A DNA stretch of 64,000 bases from Strongylocentrotus droebachiensis (Eukaryota > Echinodermata > Echinoidea > Camarodonta > Strongylocentrotidae). The stretch lies in assembly GCA_035222895.1 (NCBI GenBank), contig JAVYIG010000167.1, forward strand, positions 600,501 to 664,500, given 5' to 3'. The position numbers and the translations under genes are program-made. Below, in pieces: positions 22,447 through 36,400 of this stretch (positions within the stretch are counted from its first letter, which is position 1; every line of letters starts with the position of its first letter). Below the pieces are notes generated by a model that was given only the letters and a program-made list of their open reading frames with translations, was not told the origin of the DNA and did not search any database.

Positions 22447-22689
22447 AAGATTTGTTGTTTTGTTATAGATTTCAAATCAATATTAATAAAGAGATTTTCT
22501 TGAACTATTGTCTTATGTATTGTCCTTTGTTATGCACATTCCATAGGTTAGTAATATAATTACCTTAACATGGTAAGGTGAGGAAATTAAGACATCAAAT
22601 GTTGGTTAGGTGAACAAATTCAATAATTAAAGCAAGTAGTCTCATGAACCCTGCGTTTATGTATACTATAGATAAATAGGCTTACATCG

Positions 22690-22870
22690 AAAGGGTGCGT
22701 TACGGTGCGGCGCGGTGTAGTGAGTTCAACGCACCCATTCGATAAAAGCCCCACCGCTTTTCTCGAAAGGGTGCGTTGAGAACGGAGTAACGTCTTAACA
22801 CACCCTTTCGGGATATTAACCGGGGGGGGGGGGGGGGTCTTTTCTCGAAAGGGTGCGTCGACTAGTCTTT
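22690..22870. repeat. Short repeats of tcgaaagggtgcgt with a G run
   Basis: The word cgaaagggtgcgtt or close variants occurs at about 22688, 22763 and 22846, with partial inverted forms (caacgcacccattcga, acaccctttcg) between them. A run of about 16 G lies at 22820. Possibly the remains of an inverted-repeat element. Confidence 0.5.
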
Positions 22871-23324
22871 CACATCAGTCGTTAAAATGTTACGTGAAAG
22901 CATACTGTCGTAACGGCTATAACAAGAGAACCATCCTTCTGTTTGTTATCCGCCCATGAAGATTTGTGACTTTTTACTATTACACTTTGAGTCTACTTTT
23001 AACACTAATGATTTAAATCAAACTGATGATGATATGTCAAAAGATCATCATATCATATTAATCACTAGGCATATAACAAATCTAGTTTTCAGGTGTACGC
23101 AGAAAACCTAAATGTTGTATTCTTTCATCAATATTCGACTTCAAACACATTTGTTTTGAAAATCCCTTAAAAATGTTTCTTAAATGACATCCCTTTTCAC
23201 ATTATGTAACAATTTAAGTGAAATTATGCCATCAAATTTTCGGAGCTCCCAACACTTTAGAGAGACTTTAATATTGATACAATCGATGAATTATTGCCGT
23301 TGCTAAACGTAGATATGGCGGTTC

Positions 23325-23715
23325 TAAGACAATTATCGCCTGAGCAACCACCCCTCCCGGCCAATAACCAGGGGGAAAAATACCCCCCCCCCCCTCACAA
23401 GGACAATTACCCCCTGGAAAATCACCCCGAGGACTATTACCCCTGAAAGATTTGTATGCTCTTATTGAAAACACCTTATTAGTAAGGTGGACTTCCCCTT
23501 TAATTTCAGGAGGGTGGGGGGGGGGGGTAGTTACAGGGGGGTGGGGGATGTCCTCGCGTGTCCTGAGAGGCATATTTGTCCTAGGGGGTAATTTTAAGAG
23601 GGTAATTGTCCTAGTTGGGTAATAGTCCACGGGTGGAGGGGGTAATTGTCCCAGGGGGTGATTTTCCGGGGTTAGTTTTCCGGGGTAGTTTTCCAGGGGA
23701 TTATTGACCTGCTAC
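23325..23715. repeat. Element built of GGGTAATTGTCC-type words in both orientations
   Basis: The left half contains ggacaattaccccct and ctattacccct. The right half contains the complements ggggtaattgtcc, gggtaatagtcc and ggggattattga. This makes an overall inverted-repeat structure with C runs left and G runs right. Non-coding. Confidence 0.55.
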
Positions 23716-24560
23716 GAGATATGGCGAATATAGAGAGAGATAAATGTGAGAAATGCATATGATTCATTGGTCTATTTTCAAATATCAAGTTTCACTGTTT
23801 TTACATGCATGTCTATTTTATGATTAGCGTTACACATTTTGCACACCAATTAATACAAGTAAAACAAGAAATAATACAATTTATTTTGTGGCGTACATTT
23901 GTATAACCGTAATAATATTGAGGGCATATTTAAATTCCGTAGGAGCTGAATTAAAGAAAAGCTTGTAAATCAAAAGACCCTGCCCCAATTGCACTACAAA
24001 GTATAACATTTGAGACACTGCTATAGGCATACAGTTTGAATTGAGTCGAATTGTTGAATTGACAAGATTTGTTGATAACAAATGTAAGTCACCGCTCAAG
24101 CTGGTGCATCTTGAATTTACAAATATAAATGCAACATATAAAATATATGCAAATAGTTTGATCTACATATGTAAATATACATTAAAGACATTCAGTAGAG
24201 AATTTATAAAAGGCGTAGAAAGAAGAAGAATAAGAAATAAAAGAAGAGAAAATAAATGAAGAAAAAAAATGAAGGAGAGAAAAAATGAGGGAAACTTGCT
24301 TGACAGTAAATAAGAGTTTACAATTAATATGTTTATAAGAGCAGTGTTGAAATTTATAATAGAAGTAAAAATTCAGTAATGAAAACCGTTTCTGACCAGT
24401 GTACTATAATATGATAACTTTTTGATTAATAAAATAGGCTTGTCGATTAAGCTTTGAAATGATTTATATTTACAAAGTATCTAGAGACAAGATGCTGCAT
24501 TTATGACATATACAAAACATTGGAAAGAACAACATAAAGAAGAGAAAATTTTGTAAACGA

Positions 24561-24845
24561 AGTAAGAGAGAGAGGGAGAGAGAGAAGAGAGGTATAGAGA
24601 GAGAGAGAGATAGGGAGATAGGTACGGAGAAAGAGAGAGATGGAGAGAGAGAGGGGTAGAGAGAAAGAGAGAGATAGAGACAAAGAGAGTGGTAGAGACA
24701 AATAGAGAGAGAGAGAGAGGTAGAGAGAAAGGGAGAGTGAAAGAGAGAAAGAGAGAGAAGGAGATTGACAGAGAAAAACATAGAGAGAGAGAAAGAAAGA
24801 GAGAGAGAGAGAGAGAAAAAAAGAGAGGGTGAGAGAGGTAAAAAG
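24561..24845. repeat. GA-rich polypurine tract
   Basis: About 285 bases of (GA)n/(GAGAGA)n interrupted by gta and gat. The complementary strand yields Leu/Ser-rich frames that are not genes. Confidence 0.85.
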
Positions 24846-25179
24846 AAAGGCGATGAGGAGTGTAGCAAAATTTGGTGTTAACTTATTCTAATTCAGTTTC
24901 AATTTCAAATATTTTGTTTAATTTTGTTTAATTTTTTTGTTGTTAAGGTACTCATCATACACATGTTATGGCACATACATACAAATTGCAACCCGATTTG
25001 CAAAATGAAAATAAAATAAACGTATTTCTTGTCTGTCCCATCGCTTGTTGAGATCATTCACCAGTTGTCGAAATTTAATCGTTCATGCACACTCAAATTA
25101 TAAATTCAGGGGAGCGTTGTACGAAAATGTTATCGTTTATATATACAATTACACCGGTATCCTATTGAAACGCGTGTAT

Positions 25180-25382
25180 TATATCTCACAGAGTAACATT
25201 AATAATGCTTAATGGAGCCTATCGAGGGGAACTTTTATGAGGTAGGGCTAAAGTTCAATTTTAATCACCGTTGAGGGCAGTAATACTGTTATCATGATTA
25301 AACATTGGAGGAAGCAGATCGTTGCCTTCCATTCTATCCACTGGAATTGATTTCGTGTCACAAAAAGCCAACGTGTAGCAAG
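25180..25382 (+). promoter_or_regulatory. Conserved upstream region and probable 5-prime UTR of gene 2
   Basis: About 200 bases before the start codon are strongly conserved with 50325-50530 upstream of gene 3: ggtagggct.aagttcaatt, caccgttgaggg, gtaatactgttatcat, ggaagcagatcg.ggccttccattct. A tatata at about 25138 is not conserved in gene 3. The transcription start was not determined. Confidence 0.5.
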
Positions 25383-25440
25383 ATGTCAACGATTTACAAA
25401 TATATGTTAACCGTGATCTGCCTATTTTTCATTGGACAAG
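25383..25440 (+). CDS. Gene 2 exon 1: signal peptide
   Basis: ATG at 25383 opens a 19-residue hydrophobic leader (core LTVICLFFIG) ending in phase 1 at a gtgagt donor. It is closely matched by the first exon of gene 3 at 50531, which supports this start. No earlier in-frame ATG is conserved. Confidence 0.88.
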
Positions 25441-28400
25441 GTGAGTAAATTAAAGCTCTTTCAAGTTTCAGGAACTTGTGCGAGTTGCGTTTTTTTCAAT
25501 TTACCTATTGCATCCCTATGCTGTTATCTAGGCTAACAACATTATCCATGCACGAGTAACCTCATGACACATCGTTTTTAATGCACCAATGTTGCTGTTG
25601 TTGCTGTTATAATTTTGTTTGCTAGGTAAGCGGGAGAGATATATACCCATCTGCCTCCAGATTGATATACTTGGGTGGAATGCATTGGGGAAAGGTCTCC
25701 TTGCGATGACAACAAAATGATAAACATTATGTGTATATACTATCGTTGAAATAACTACAATGCGAAAGGAAATGAAAGATTGGAATAATCTCTACTTAAT
25801 GATTTTAACCCGGGTCCCTAGTTTAGAACACCGCAATGCCTAACCACTTAGCCGAAACCACTGGCCCGACTCCATGTCACAGTGGTAGCGTGGTTTCAGC
25901 CATTGAGGGGTACTAGTGTAAAATGGTAAGGAAGGGGAAGGGAGGGGTTACTTATAGTAAACTCGGGGAATGAAATTCTAAAGAACAAGGTCATCGAGTG
26001 AGTAAATCTTCCTCAGCGTTGGTTGCCGCCCCTTTACCTTTATATATATATTTTTTTTTTAAATCTCTCTCCTTCTCTCATTTTCATTTATACCAGCTCT
26101 CAACATCCTAAACGTGACAATTAATCTGCTCTTTATTTAATAAGTATGCGCAGGCGAAATTCGTTTGCATTTCCCTGATGGTGACATACTTACTATTTCG
26201 CCTAGTAAACCTAGCCACTGTGTGTTATTAAACACCGAGAATGGGTGGAATTCACTTAATGCGACCGACAAACCTCAGACCGTAATGAAAAGCATCATCG
26301 AAATCCCCAAATGTTTAATACCGATGTCTTTAAGAACCCTACAAAATGCAGAATATCATGATTCGGATCTATAGCACATTATTAGTAGGTAAAGAATGGA
26401 GGAAAATTCATCATTCAGTAAAATAATCTCAATACAAAAAATAAAAATAATCAACAAAGAACTAATCTGAAATATTTACTCATTTTGTGGAGAAGGAAAA
26501 ATATATTTGTGAATAACTCGATATAAACTAATAATACATGAATAAATTCGTTTACAGGCATCTATGGTCAAGTGACTGGACCACCATCTACTGCAGTGGC
26601 TCGTGGAGAGGATGTATCATTAGTGTGTACATCTACAGAAGCTAACCCGACCTTCACATGGACTTATGTAACAAATGGGCAGCCATTATACATAGGGACT
26701 ACCAGAGGTACAGCTTTACCAAGATATGATAACATAGTGTTACAGGAAGGTACTGATGCACAGACGTCTATACTGGATATCAATGCTATTGAGCTTGAAG
26801 ATGAAGGAGAGTATCTTTGTAGTACTACTGGTACAACGAGTCCACCTCCTAGTACAGTGGTGACTGTAGAAGGTAAGAACTACTGCATAACTATCTTTGA
26901 AGAAAAAAACAATACATGGTGTGTGCCTTTAAACACATGCAGAATATCATGATCCGAATCTATAGCACATTGTTTGTAGGTAGGGAATGGAGGAAAATTC
27001 ATAATTCAGTAAAATAATCTCAATACAAAAAAAAAGACAAAAAAGAAGAAAGAAAAGAACTTGTCTGAAATAGTTACTTATTTAGTGGAGATGGAAAAAA
27101 AGATTTGTGAATAACCTGTTAAAATAAACTAATAATACATGAATCAATTCTGTTGCAGGTATCTATGCTCAAGTTACTGTACCACCATCTACTGCAGTGG
27201 CTCGTGGAGAGGATGTATCATTAGTGTGTACATCTACAGAAACCAACCCGACCTTCACATGGACTTATGTAACAGAAGGGGTCTCATTATACGTAGGGAC
27301 TACCAGAACTACATCTGTACCAAGATATGATAACATAGTGTTACAGGAAGGTACTGATGCACAGACGTCTATACTGAATATCAATGCTATTGAGCTTGAA
27401 GATGAAGGAGAGTATCTTTGTAGTACTACTGGTACAACGAGTCCACCTCCTAGTACAGAGGTGACTGTAGAAGGTAAGAACTACTGCATAAACTATCTTA
27501 GCAGAAAAGAACAAAGAATACATGGAATGTGCCTTTACAATACTATTGCTTTTGAAAATGTGCACAGCAGTAAAATGCGTGTATATCATTATCAGACAAA
27601 GAGATGAAAACATGGTGAAATATAGTCAAGTTCATGTAGCTTTCTTGTTGTCATGTATGCATTTATATTGTGAGATAAAATATTTCATTAAATATCAGTC
27701 GGTATTTGCCCTGTGGTATCCATTTTCATGTCACAATATCGATGGTCTATGAACATGAAAAATATTATTTTTTAACTGCAGTTTTTCGGTATTATCCATA
27801 AAGTTAATTATATTTAATATTTAATATTTTTTTCTGTTTTTTCCGTACTTTGTTGTAAATCCTATTTTGTGAATTCCCTTCATCTAGCAAAGCTACTTTA
27901 CAGAAGGAAACTTTTGATACCTCATAATTTGAAAAAAGAAAGAAAGAAGAAACTCACTATTAATTGTTAATTCACTCATTCTGTGGCATTAAACCCTGGA
28001 CTACTTTCTTTATAGTACATGTAGGGTTTAACGAAGTTATATACCTCCTTATTTTCTACATTTTTTGTCTGGGAAAAAAGTGGCCTCGGCTTCAAAGGAA
28101 ATTGATCTGATCAATATCGATAACTTTGCCAACTACCAAGCTACATGTGATGCTATAGGAAGTAAACCCGAAGAAACTATTACATGGGTCTTAGATGGTG
28201 TTACGCAGACTGATGGCATAGTGGAAACAGACCCAGGTACCTCGGCTGATCTTCTGTTCGATAAGAGGAGTGTGTTCACATTCACAGCATCACTAGATAA
28301 CTACGATGTGACGTTATTCTGTGAGATCAGTGGCCATCAGGATCCAGTATACAGCCTTAATAGACAAGAATCAAGACGTGTAAATATTCACAGTGAGTAA

Positions 28401-31400
28401 AATCTGCATTAACAATATTGTTTACCCAGTAGATATATACCAGAGACCACATCATTTGTTTCCCTAGGAAATTAGCTCCAACTGAAATCTGTACTGTAGC
28501 AACCTGTCTATAAAGACTAGCTGGCTGTAAAAACTGCTTTTCTTGTCTCCCTTGACTGTCTTTAAAGAGAGGTTGCTCTGAACATCTTTTTTTTTCTCTC
28601 TTTCTTCTTCATATCTTTAATGATGTGTCAAAGTCTAAAGCACCAAACTGCAGCAGAGTCTAATCAAGAAATGACATAATGGTTGCAGGACTGTAGGTAC
28701 ACCACTACACTCCTGTACCTACTTGTAGGTACATGTAATTAGTAGACATCCGTGTAGTGACTAGTACTGGAAGGTACTATTATCCCATGCAGATTGTTTG
28801 TATTTTTCCACATTCCATGTTCATGTCAGATCTGCAGTTTATGTAAAAGCTCAGGCATCATTGAACTGATTTTTTTTTTAGAGTGCAAGTAACATAAAGA
28901 AATGCTATATGATAAACTTTACTTTAACACTTTGGTCTTTATATTACTAATTTAGGTAAACCTGACCTTGATTCTAAGGTCACAAAGGAATTTTTATCCT
29001 CATAGTTCATAAATTAATTCCTTCGATCCAATTTGGAACAAAAGCTTAAGCCCAGCATTAGGGTTTTTTTTTTTTTTTTTAGAATACGGCCTTATGTAAC
29101 GTGTCTTTTTGCATTTTATAATGATTTTCTATTTTACACGAAGACATTTCGGTTTTTAGTGTGCCTGCAATTCACAACTGGAAAATCTTATGGATGGGCG
29201 GCATAGTCCTATAAAGATGACATGTAGAAGAGGATAAACGTTCCAAATTCTTACAGCCTTTTACAATATCCACTTCACCATTCCTCTTTCAGATCTACCA
29301 GAACCTCAAGGCATTATGATTGATTTTAACAGCGATGGAACAGATCTCAGAGTGTCATGTAACACCAGGGATGGTGTAGCAGCAGCTATCCCACCCATGG
29401 ATTCTTTCTTCATCTATTCTAACAGGACACTGGTCCTCAAACCTTTATCAGACAAAACTGTCACCGTCACACAACCTGAATATGATACAGAGTTTACATG
29501 TGTAGGTGGCAACTATCTGGGAAATACAACAACTCAAACACTTTTTGAGCCAGGCAGTAAGTACTCATTATTATTTTTTTCATTGGATGTTGTGTGAGGG
29601 TGATGGCGGGCTCCTAGGAATTAAGTTATCATCGGTTATTTTGTCTTTGAGATGATGTAATTTATTGTATGAATTTTATTGTTGATACTGGAAGTCATAG
29701 CTTTTCGTAAAAGTTTGATTGTGGAAGACATTAAATGATACTGTACATGTGAGATCAACATAATTTCAAAAATCATTTAAGACTATGATTGACAATGTTA
29801 TGATTTTCCTTTCATCATTCATGATTTTGTACTTGTGGTGTACCTTTGATAAATCTATCTTCACATGCATGTAACGGATACATGGGTAAATGTGCCTTTA
29901 CATACACATTCACTTGTTTAGCATAGTCAGGATTACAATAGATCATGCAAATTTTATAGGATTGACAAATTGAAATCAAATGAGACTTGATCTTACGAAA
30001 GATACTATACTTTCATTTTAGGGGAACTGTTGCATTCTCGTAGGCCTACATGTAAATGAACATCCATGTCATGACAAAGTATTAGTAACAAACAATAAAT
30101 GGAATACATACATGCAAGTGATTGAACATCAAAATGATCAAGGAAGGGAGAGGGTGCAAATAGTCCTTACATTTTAAAGCAGTTTTCAGTGAGATATCAA
30201 ACATGTACATGTATTCCCATGGGGTCGTCTTTAGACATATATACCGTACATGTACATGTAGTTGTAGTATATCTAACATTTGTATTGAAACAAACACTTA
30301 CACTAAAAGTCGGATGTGTAGGGAAGTCACGTTTGCAATAGAGGACCGAAGTGTAACCTTATACTGGCCAAGTTGTCAAGGTTGCAGGTTCCAAACATTT
30401 TTGCAGTGATCACACCAGCTCCAAACACTGAATTTGCCCTGCTCCAGCCCGTTGCTTGAAACATTTCAAGGTGAACCTCATGCAAAGGCTATGTTGTTTT
30501 GAAACAGTTACTTAAACGACGACCGAATTGACGTTAGCACTTTCGTACTCGGTGTGTCACTATACTATTCATCTATTATGATAAAAGACTTCGAACAAAT
30601 ACAGAACCAGATTACGATGTACACGTATGTTATTGTAGATTTCTAATTTTGTGCATAGCACTACAGATTCATGTCCAATAAGAACGAAACGTGTTAAAGT
30701 AATTTTGGCAAACAAGAGGGCAAGCATTTTTGCGGTACATGCTACTAAAAAACTCTACTGTTTATGGCTTTAATAGCTACATGTAACAATTTACTAAATT
30801 GATATATATTCCGCAACTAAATTATTCATACCTTTACCAAGTCTTACCAAGTAATTTTGTTAAGTATGTGAAAAATATGTTTGTCCTGAGTAATGTTTCT
30901 TGAAAACGTGACATATGAAAGTTAACATCTCAAAGTATTCAACAAAGGCCCTAGTTCAACCATTCCACCTTTCATTTTTCAGTTATGAAACACACACACA
31001 CACACACACACAAAACAAATTATAAAAAATTAGACTTCGATTTTGGGAGCTTATGTGTTACGGGAGCCTGTTACTGTTGAGCTCTACTATAGGGGTGTTC
31101 ATTTCAATGAGATTTAAAGAAATTGTGAACACATACTTTACATTGTACTTGTACTGTGCTTCATGTAAACATACATTCACTTCATTTGGGGGGATGGGGT
31201 GGATAAACTTAAAATTGAATGTGTACACGTACGTGTACATGTCTTCTCCATTTCAAAATCTTGAAATATAAAGGCTTACCTTGTATTAAATGTCTGGGCA
31301 TTAAATGTTATTCACAAACCATATTTGAATTGCTATCTTATCATTATTTTGCTGCTTAAATTGTTCTTTAGTTTCTTAATGATTAAAATTGATGTAAAAC

Positions 31401-33417
31401 AGCCCTTTTTTGAAGGCCTTTCTCATGAATCTATGGTGTACTTTGTCGTGTGTTTGTCCATGTGTACATGAAACAGTTAGTACTTGTATCTCATGGAACT
31501 TTAGACTTTTGTTTCCTCTTTCTGTAGGAGCTGTGTCTCTATCTACACCATGCTTAATATTGAGAATCAAACATGACGAAGTATATACATGTACATAATT
31601 TACCAATAAAAAATATAAGCTCTGAAAAGCTCCAAAATAGTTCTTTGAAAAAAGAGGAAAAATTTAGTTTTTTTTTTTTTTACAAAAATAAAATAAAATC
31701 ATGATTTTGTAGCAGCATCTTTACTGCATTGCAAATTCGTAAACAGGTTTTGTATAAAATAGTATTTACTGTACTCTTGCAGTAACATTATATTTCTACG
31801 CCTTTAAAATGGACTTGTGGAAACTAACTCGAGATTAATTATGTTCAGTTCAAAATTGTCATGTACATGCATCTCTGTACAATGTAGTTAATGACTAATT
31901 TACATTATATCCTGCATCAAAAATTTGTTGGCTTTTGATTGGTTGAGAGCTCGTCATATGACCAGAAATATTTGAAATATTTTAGAAAGTACTATATGAG
32001 AGTACTATTTTGGTTTACTATTTGGGAGTTGAACAAAAAATATGATTAAAAAAAAAAAAATCTTAATTTAATGAAAACAAAATATTTTAAATCTTTTTAA
32101 ATTGTTTTTCTTCCCAAAAATGTTTTTTTCTTCTTTTTTCTTCATATCTTATTTTAATAATTTGTTTTTTATTGTAATTCTTTTTTTAAGGTTTTTAAAC
32201 ATACATATTTGATCCAGGATATAAAACAAATATACCATGCCTCTATTTGAGGTACTGGTTAAAAATAGGGGCCTCGATGACTCCAAAAGTACCATTTGCT
32301 TCGGGGCTGCGCCCCTCAGCAAGTAGTACTATTGGAGTCACCTCTTGCGCATAGTTTTAACCAAAACATCTCAAGACAGTGTATATTTGTATACTAGACA
32401 CTCACATGCAAAATTAAAAGTACATGTATATACTAACTAGCATTGAATAATCAATAGATTCTTGTAATTAAACATTTTAATAAATATCTTATTTTTAATG
32501 TAACTTGTAGCTTCATATTGAATACATTTCCTATCATTGGTTTATCTGTCCTCTTTTATGTCAGCAATTTTAATTTTCTTAATTTCCTTTGTCATCATTT
32601 TGACGTATAATGTATAGTTAAACTATTCACCTCCTTTTTCATGTGCAAGAACCTCATGTCAGTATTCCTTCTAATATTCATCCATCGCGTTTGATATGGC
32701 CTCACAATTATGCATGTCCTTTTAAACATGTCCTCCTACTATTCGTAACCGTTGCCACTAACCTTAATTGAGAGGTATTTTAGCTTGTAGTATTGAGAGT
32801 AACTGTCCTGAAACTCTATTCAATATTACTATGAGGATTCCAGAAACACTATTGCACATGTGTGTGTGTATGTGAATATGAGACAAATATTCTCACTTTT
32901 CCATAAACATTGACTTTCACTTTAGACTACAAAACCCAAAACAGTTCCAACATGTTGCATTTAATGTGCTTGTGAATTGTATACATAAAGATTTAAATAC
33001 CATTTCAAATTTATTTTCCTTGTCCTGTATTTTCAAATTAAAACATTGAAAGCAGAATATATTCCATTTCTAATTGTTACTTACCCGTGGTAAAAAAAAA
33101 AAAGGGGGGGGGGGCTCTTGTTTTTTAAAATTCATTTATTGTTATTGTTCTAGAAATGAACTATGCATAGCCGGTAACTCTGTAGAGAGTGAAAAAGGCC
33201 TAAATTAGTAGACCAACCTCATACCACACTCCTTTCTTCACTTTTCTTTAGATTTTTTTTCATGTGTCGAATTGACTATGGTCAAGTAATGTTTTGTGTA
33301 GATACACTCTTTATACATGTATATTAAAACCATAAATTTCCCTTTGCAACATACATGTAAGTTATGCTTTTAAACTTAACGTTGGAACTAAAATGACTGT
33401 GGTAATTCAATTTGACA

Positions 33418-33455
<38 letters not shown>

Positions 33456-36400
33456 TATTGGGCATTTATCAGGATACAAAGTATGAAAGAATAAAATTGG
33501 CTTCACCTGCTGCACCTCTCGAAGTTGCCTGGAAGAAAAAAAAAAAGGAATGCGAAATTCCTATAATCCGTTAGTCTTTTCTTCCGAGTAAAGAATAACA
33601 TTATATTCTAAGGGTCACATATAATGGTTATAGAAAGAGTTATATTTAATTTGCTTTACGATATCTAAGATGGTTTTTTATATAGTAGTATAGCCGCTAT
33701 ATTCACTATAACTACAGGTGCCAATTATATAAACTTTGATTTTTATCATTCTAGACATGTACTCTTTGTATATTTTATGTTATTCTGGACTATGCAAGCC
33801 AATAGGATGCTCCGTTTTCTCTTTCAAACTGACAAGAAATATAATTTATTTAAAAGTATATCATCCATAAACAGTATGACATTTTTAACGTTTATGTTTA
33901 AGCTCTAACAACACCAGATCCAATAACAACAGAAGGAACAACTACAAGCTCGACAGGTGACTGGAATTTTTTGTTTAAGATGCTTGAATTAACTTTCAAA
34001 AGTGTTGTTCTCATTTGTGTTAATCTACAAGAATTTAGATTACTTTATGAACGATTCATTTCATCAAATGGCTAAATCATTCTACTGAAGTGTGTTATTT
34101 TTTCTCCTTTTTTCTCTCCAAATTTAATCAATAATGAATAGGTGAACAACACATTTTAACCAGAAGAGGGAAACAATTGAATTCATGACTTTCATGTTTT
34201 TTTCTAAATTATGAAATAAGACACCTTTTGAAAATATGCCCAGGAAAGAAAATTGCGTAGTTAAGATAAAATGATAGAAATTGTGCAAAATAAATTTGGA
34301 AATGTGTCTCGAATCCAACATTTATTTTTAACAAAATTTTACATGTAGGCTACGATGTTGAGCCATAATGCATTGCTAACAAAGAATTAACTCATCAATA
34401 GCATTGCATAAACATTCGATGAATTAACAAGTATTTTAGCATACATTTCAACATCTTTATCTTGTTAATAGTCTTAACTTAGGAATTAAATAGAGATTGA
34501 TATTGTCATTGCACTAATAAACTACTTGCATGCTTTTGAATGGCTAATGGAGATTTAAGTATCCTAGAGCATGTGAGCACACTGTCCGCTTGATGCTAAT
34601 GATAACATCTTCAGATATTTTGTAAAAATTGTAATTAAAACAAAAGTTTTAAAGGGAAATAAAAAACCCATAGTTTTTTCATGTTGATGGTGGGGGCAGT
34701 GGAATACAAACGATCGGTTTACTAACATATTCAGATCTTCTGATCTAACCTTTAAACAAAGGTTGTTCATGACAACCTGGAAGATTGTGCGAAACTTTCC
34801 CGTCATAGCAATAAGTAATGAATGCATAGTGAATTCCAAATATTGTATTTCATTTATTAATAACAAGTTAATGGAATAACTTGTTACAAGGTGCCCAGGA
34901 AAGAAACATCCATTAATTGGAATATGTATTTGTTTGTAAACCGGTCTATTTCATACCAATGTGCATATTGTGCACACGATATGCATTGGATCTTTAGTGA
35001 TAACATTAGCATCGTAACTTTATAGCACGATGACTTCTCAACTAATCCCCATAGACTCAATACATGCAGGTACTATTTGGCTTCCTAGGCAATGGGTTCA
35101 GACATACATTGTGCATCACAGAGAAAGAGACTCATAATGCCTCTTGTTTCTACAGTGTACAACAGCACATGTAAATACAGGGTATCCATTGTAACATACG
35201 TTTGATGAATATAAAATCACTTCCCGGTTTGGCCTCCCTTCACTAGCTTCAATACAAGAGGTTTACAACCTTGATCAGCATAACAAAAGAAGCTTAGCTA
35301 CCTTGCTACAAAGATCATTATCACATAAAAACTAGACGTTATTTATTTGTATCTCACTGATTTATAATAATAATACGAAAAATATTAAAATATGTACATA
35401 GAACATATCAATGAATAATGACATAAAATAATGTAATAAGATTATACACAAAAGGAAAATATTGAAATAAAAAATGAAAATGATAACATTGTTGACCTAA
35501 ATGTATACATTGAAACGGAGGAGCATGCTAAATGAGCAACGTTTGTATGACGTGAGCCCCAAATGATTAAGAAAACATAAATATCTGTTATTTGAGGTCT
35601 CACAAAATATGTTTTATGGATGGGGGTAGGGTCGTTCTGCAAAATACAGTGCTCATTTCTATTCAAAAGATATTTACTACTTACATTGATAAACAATAAA
35701 CACAAAGAAGTAAAATTTGATGTTGAATTTGTATCAAACACCTATCCACTCTCCATATTACCAACTTAAATAGAAAGTGAATGAAAGGAGCATACACATA
35801 GGGAAGAAACAAGCTTGAATTCACATAATAATTTAGCAATTCGATTGGAGTGTAAACTGAAACTTTCTGTACAATCTTAACCATAAACGTAATTTGATCA
35901 CTTTAAGATCCAGATGAATAAGCCATAGCATTAAAGTATGCCAATGCAAATTATGATTTGTGATAAACAAATATCAAACAGATCTATATCAAAGGATGTG
36001 TATTGATCCAAGCAATGTATATTGTTCCCCTGTTACTTCAGCAAATATTAGCAGGCAGTGTATTTGTGCACACAGACCAGAGTTCAAAGTCCTGTTTATG
36101 CTTTAGCTGAATTGAACCATCATAGTAGCTGAAAACTCATACAATAAAATTGTTCCTCAATTTCATGAGGAGGTTCCTGTTTTGATCGGAATAAATTCAA
36201 TTGGGAATTCCCCTGATAATATATTTGATTCGTATCTGAATAATAAACTGCTCTAAACGAATTCAGGGATGCTGTTAAAAGAATGTGAACTGATTTTCTT
36301 AATGTTAATTTTTATATTTAGAATGATACTGATTATTAATTTTCAGTATTTGTATTTTGCATGGCTTAAACACGTTTGTTATTGTATGTTGTTTTAAAGT

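Larger units (their letters stand above)
21668..25382. other. Intergenic region between genes 1 and 2
   Basis: Holds a decayed stalk exon (22410), direct repeats with a G run (22690-22870), a block matching the 2-3 intergenic region (22980-23310 against 48590-48760), a GGGTAATTGTCC repeat element (23325-23715), a GA-rich tract (24561-24845) and a second shared block (24960-25080 against 48850-48960). The duplicated unit therefore includes the intergenic DNA. Confidence 0.65.

Noticed and set aside
24470..24868. Ser/Leu-rich 132-residue frame on the minus strand
   Set aside because: It is the translation of a (CT)n tract with no other support.
26165..26374. 69-residue frame in gene 2 intron 1
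   Set aside because: The equivalent region of gene 3 (51080-51240) is similar in DNA but has no shared open frame, and splice signals are lacking.
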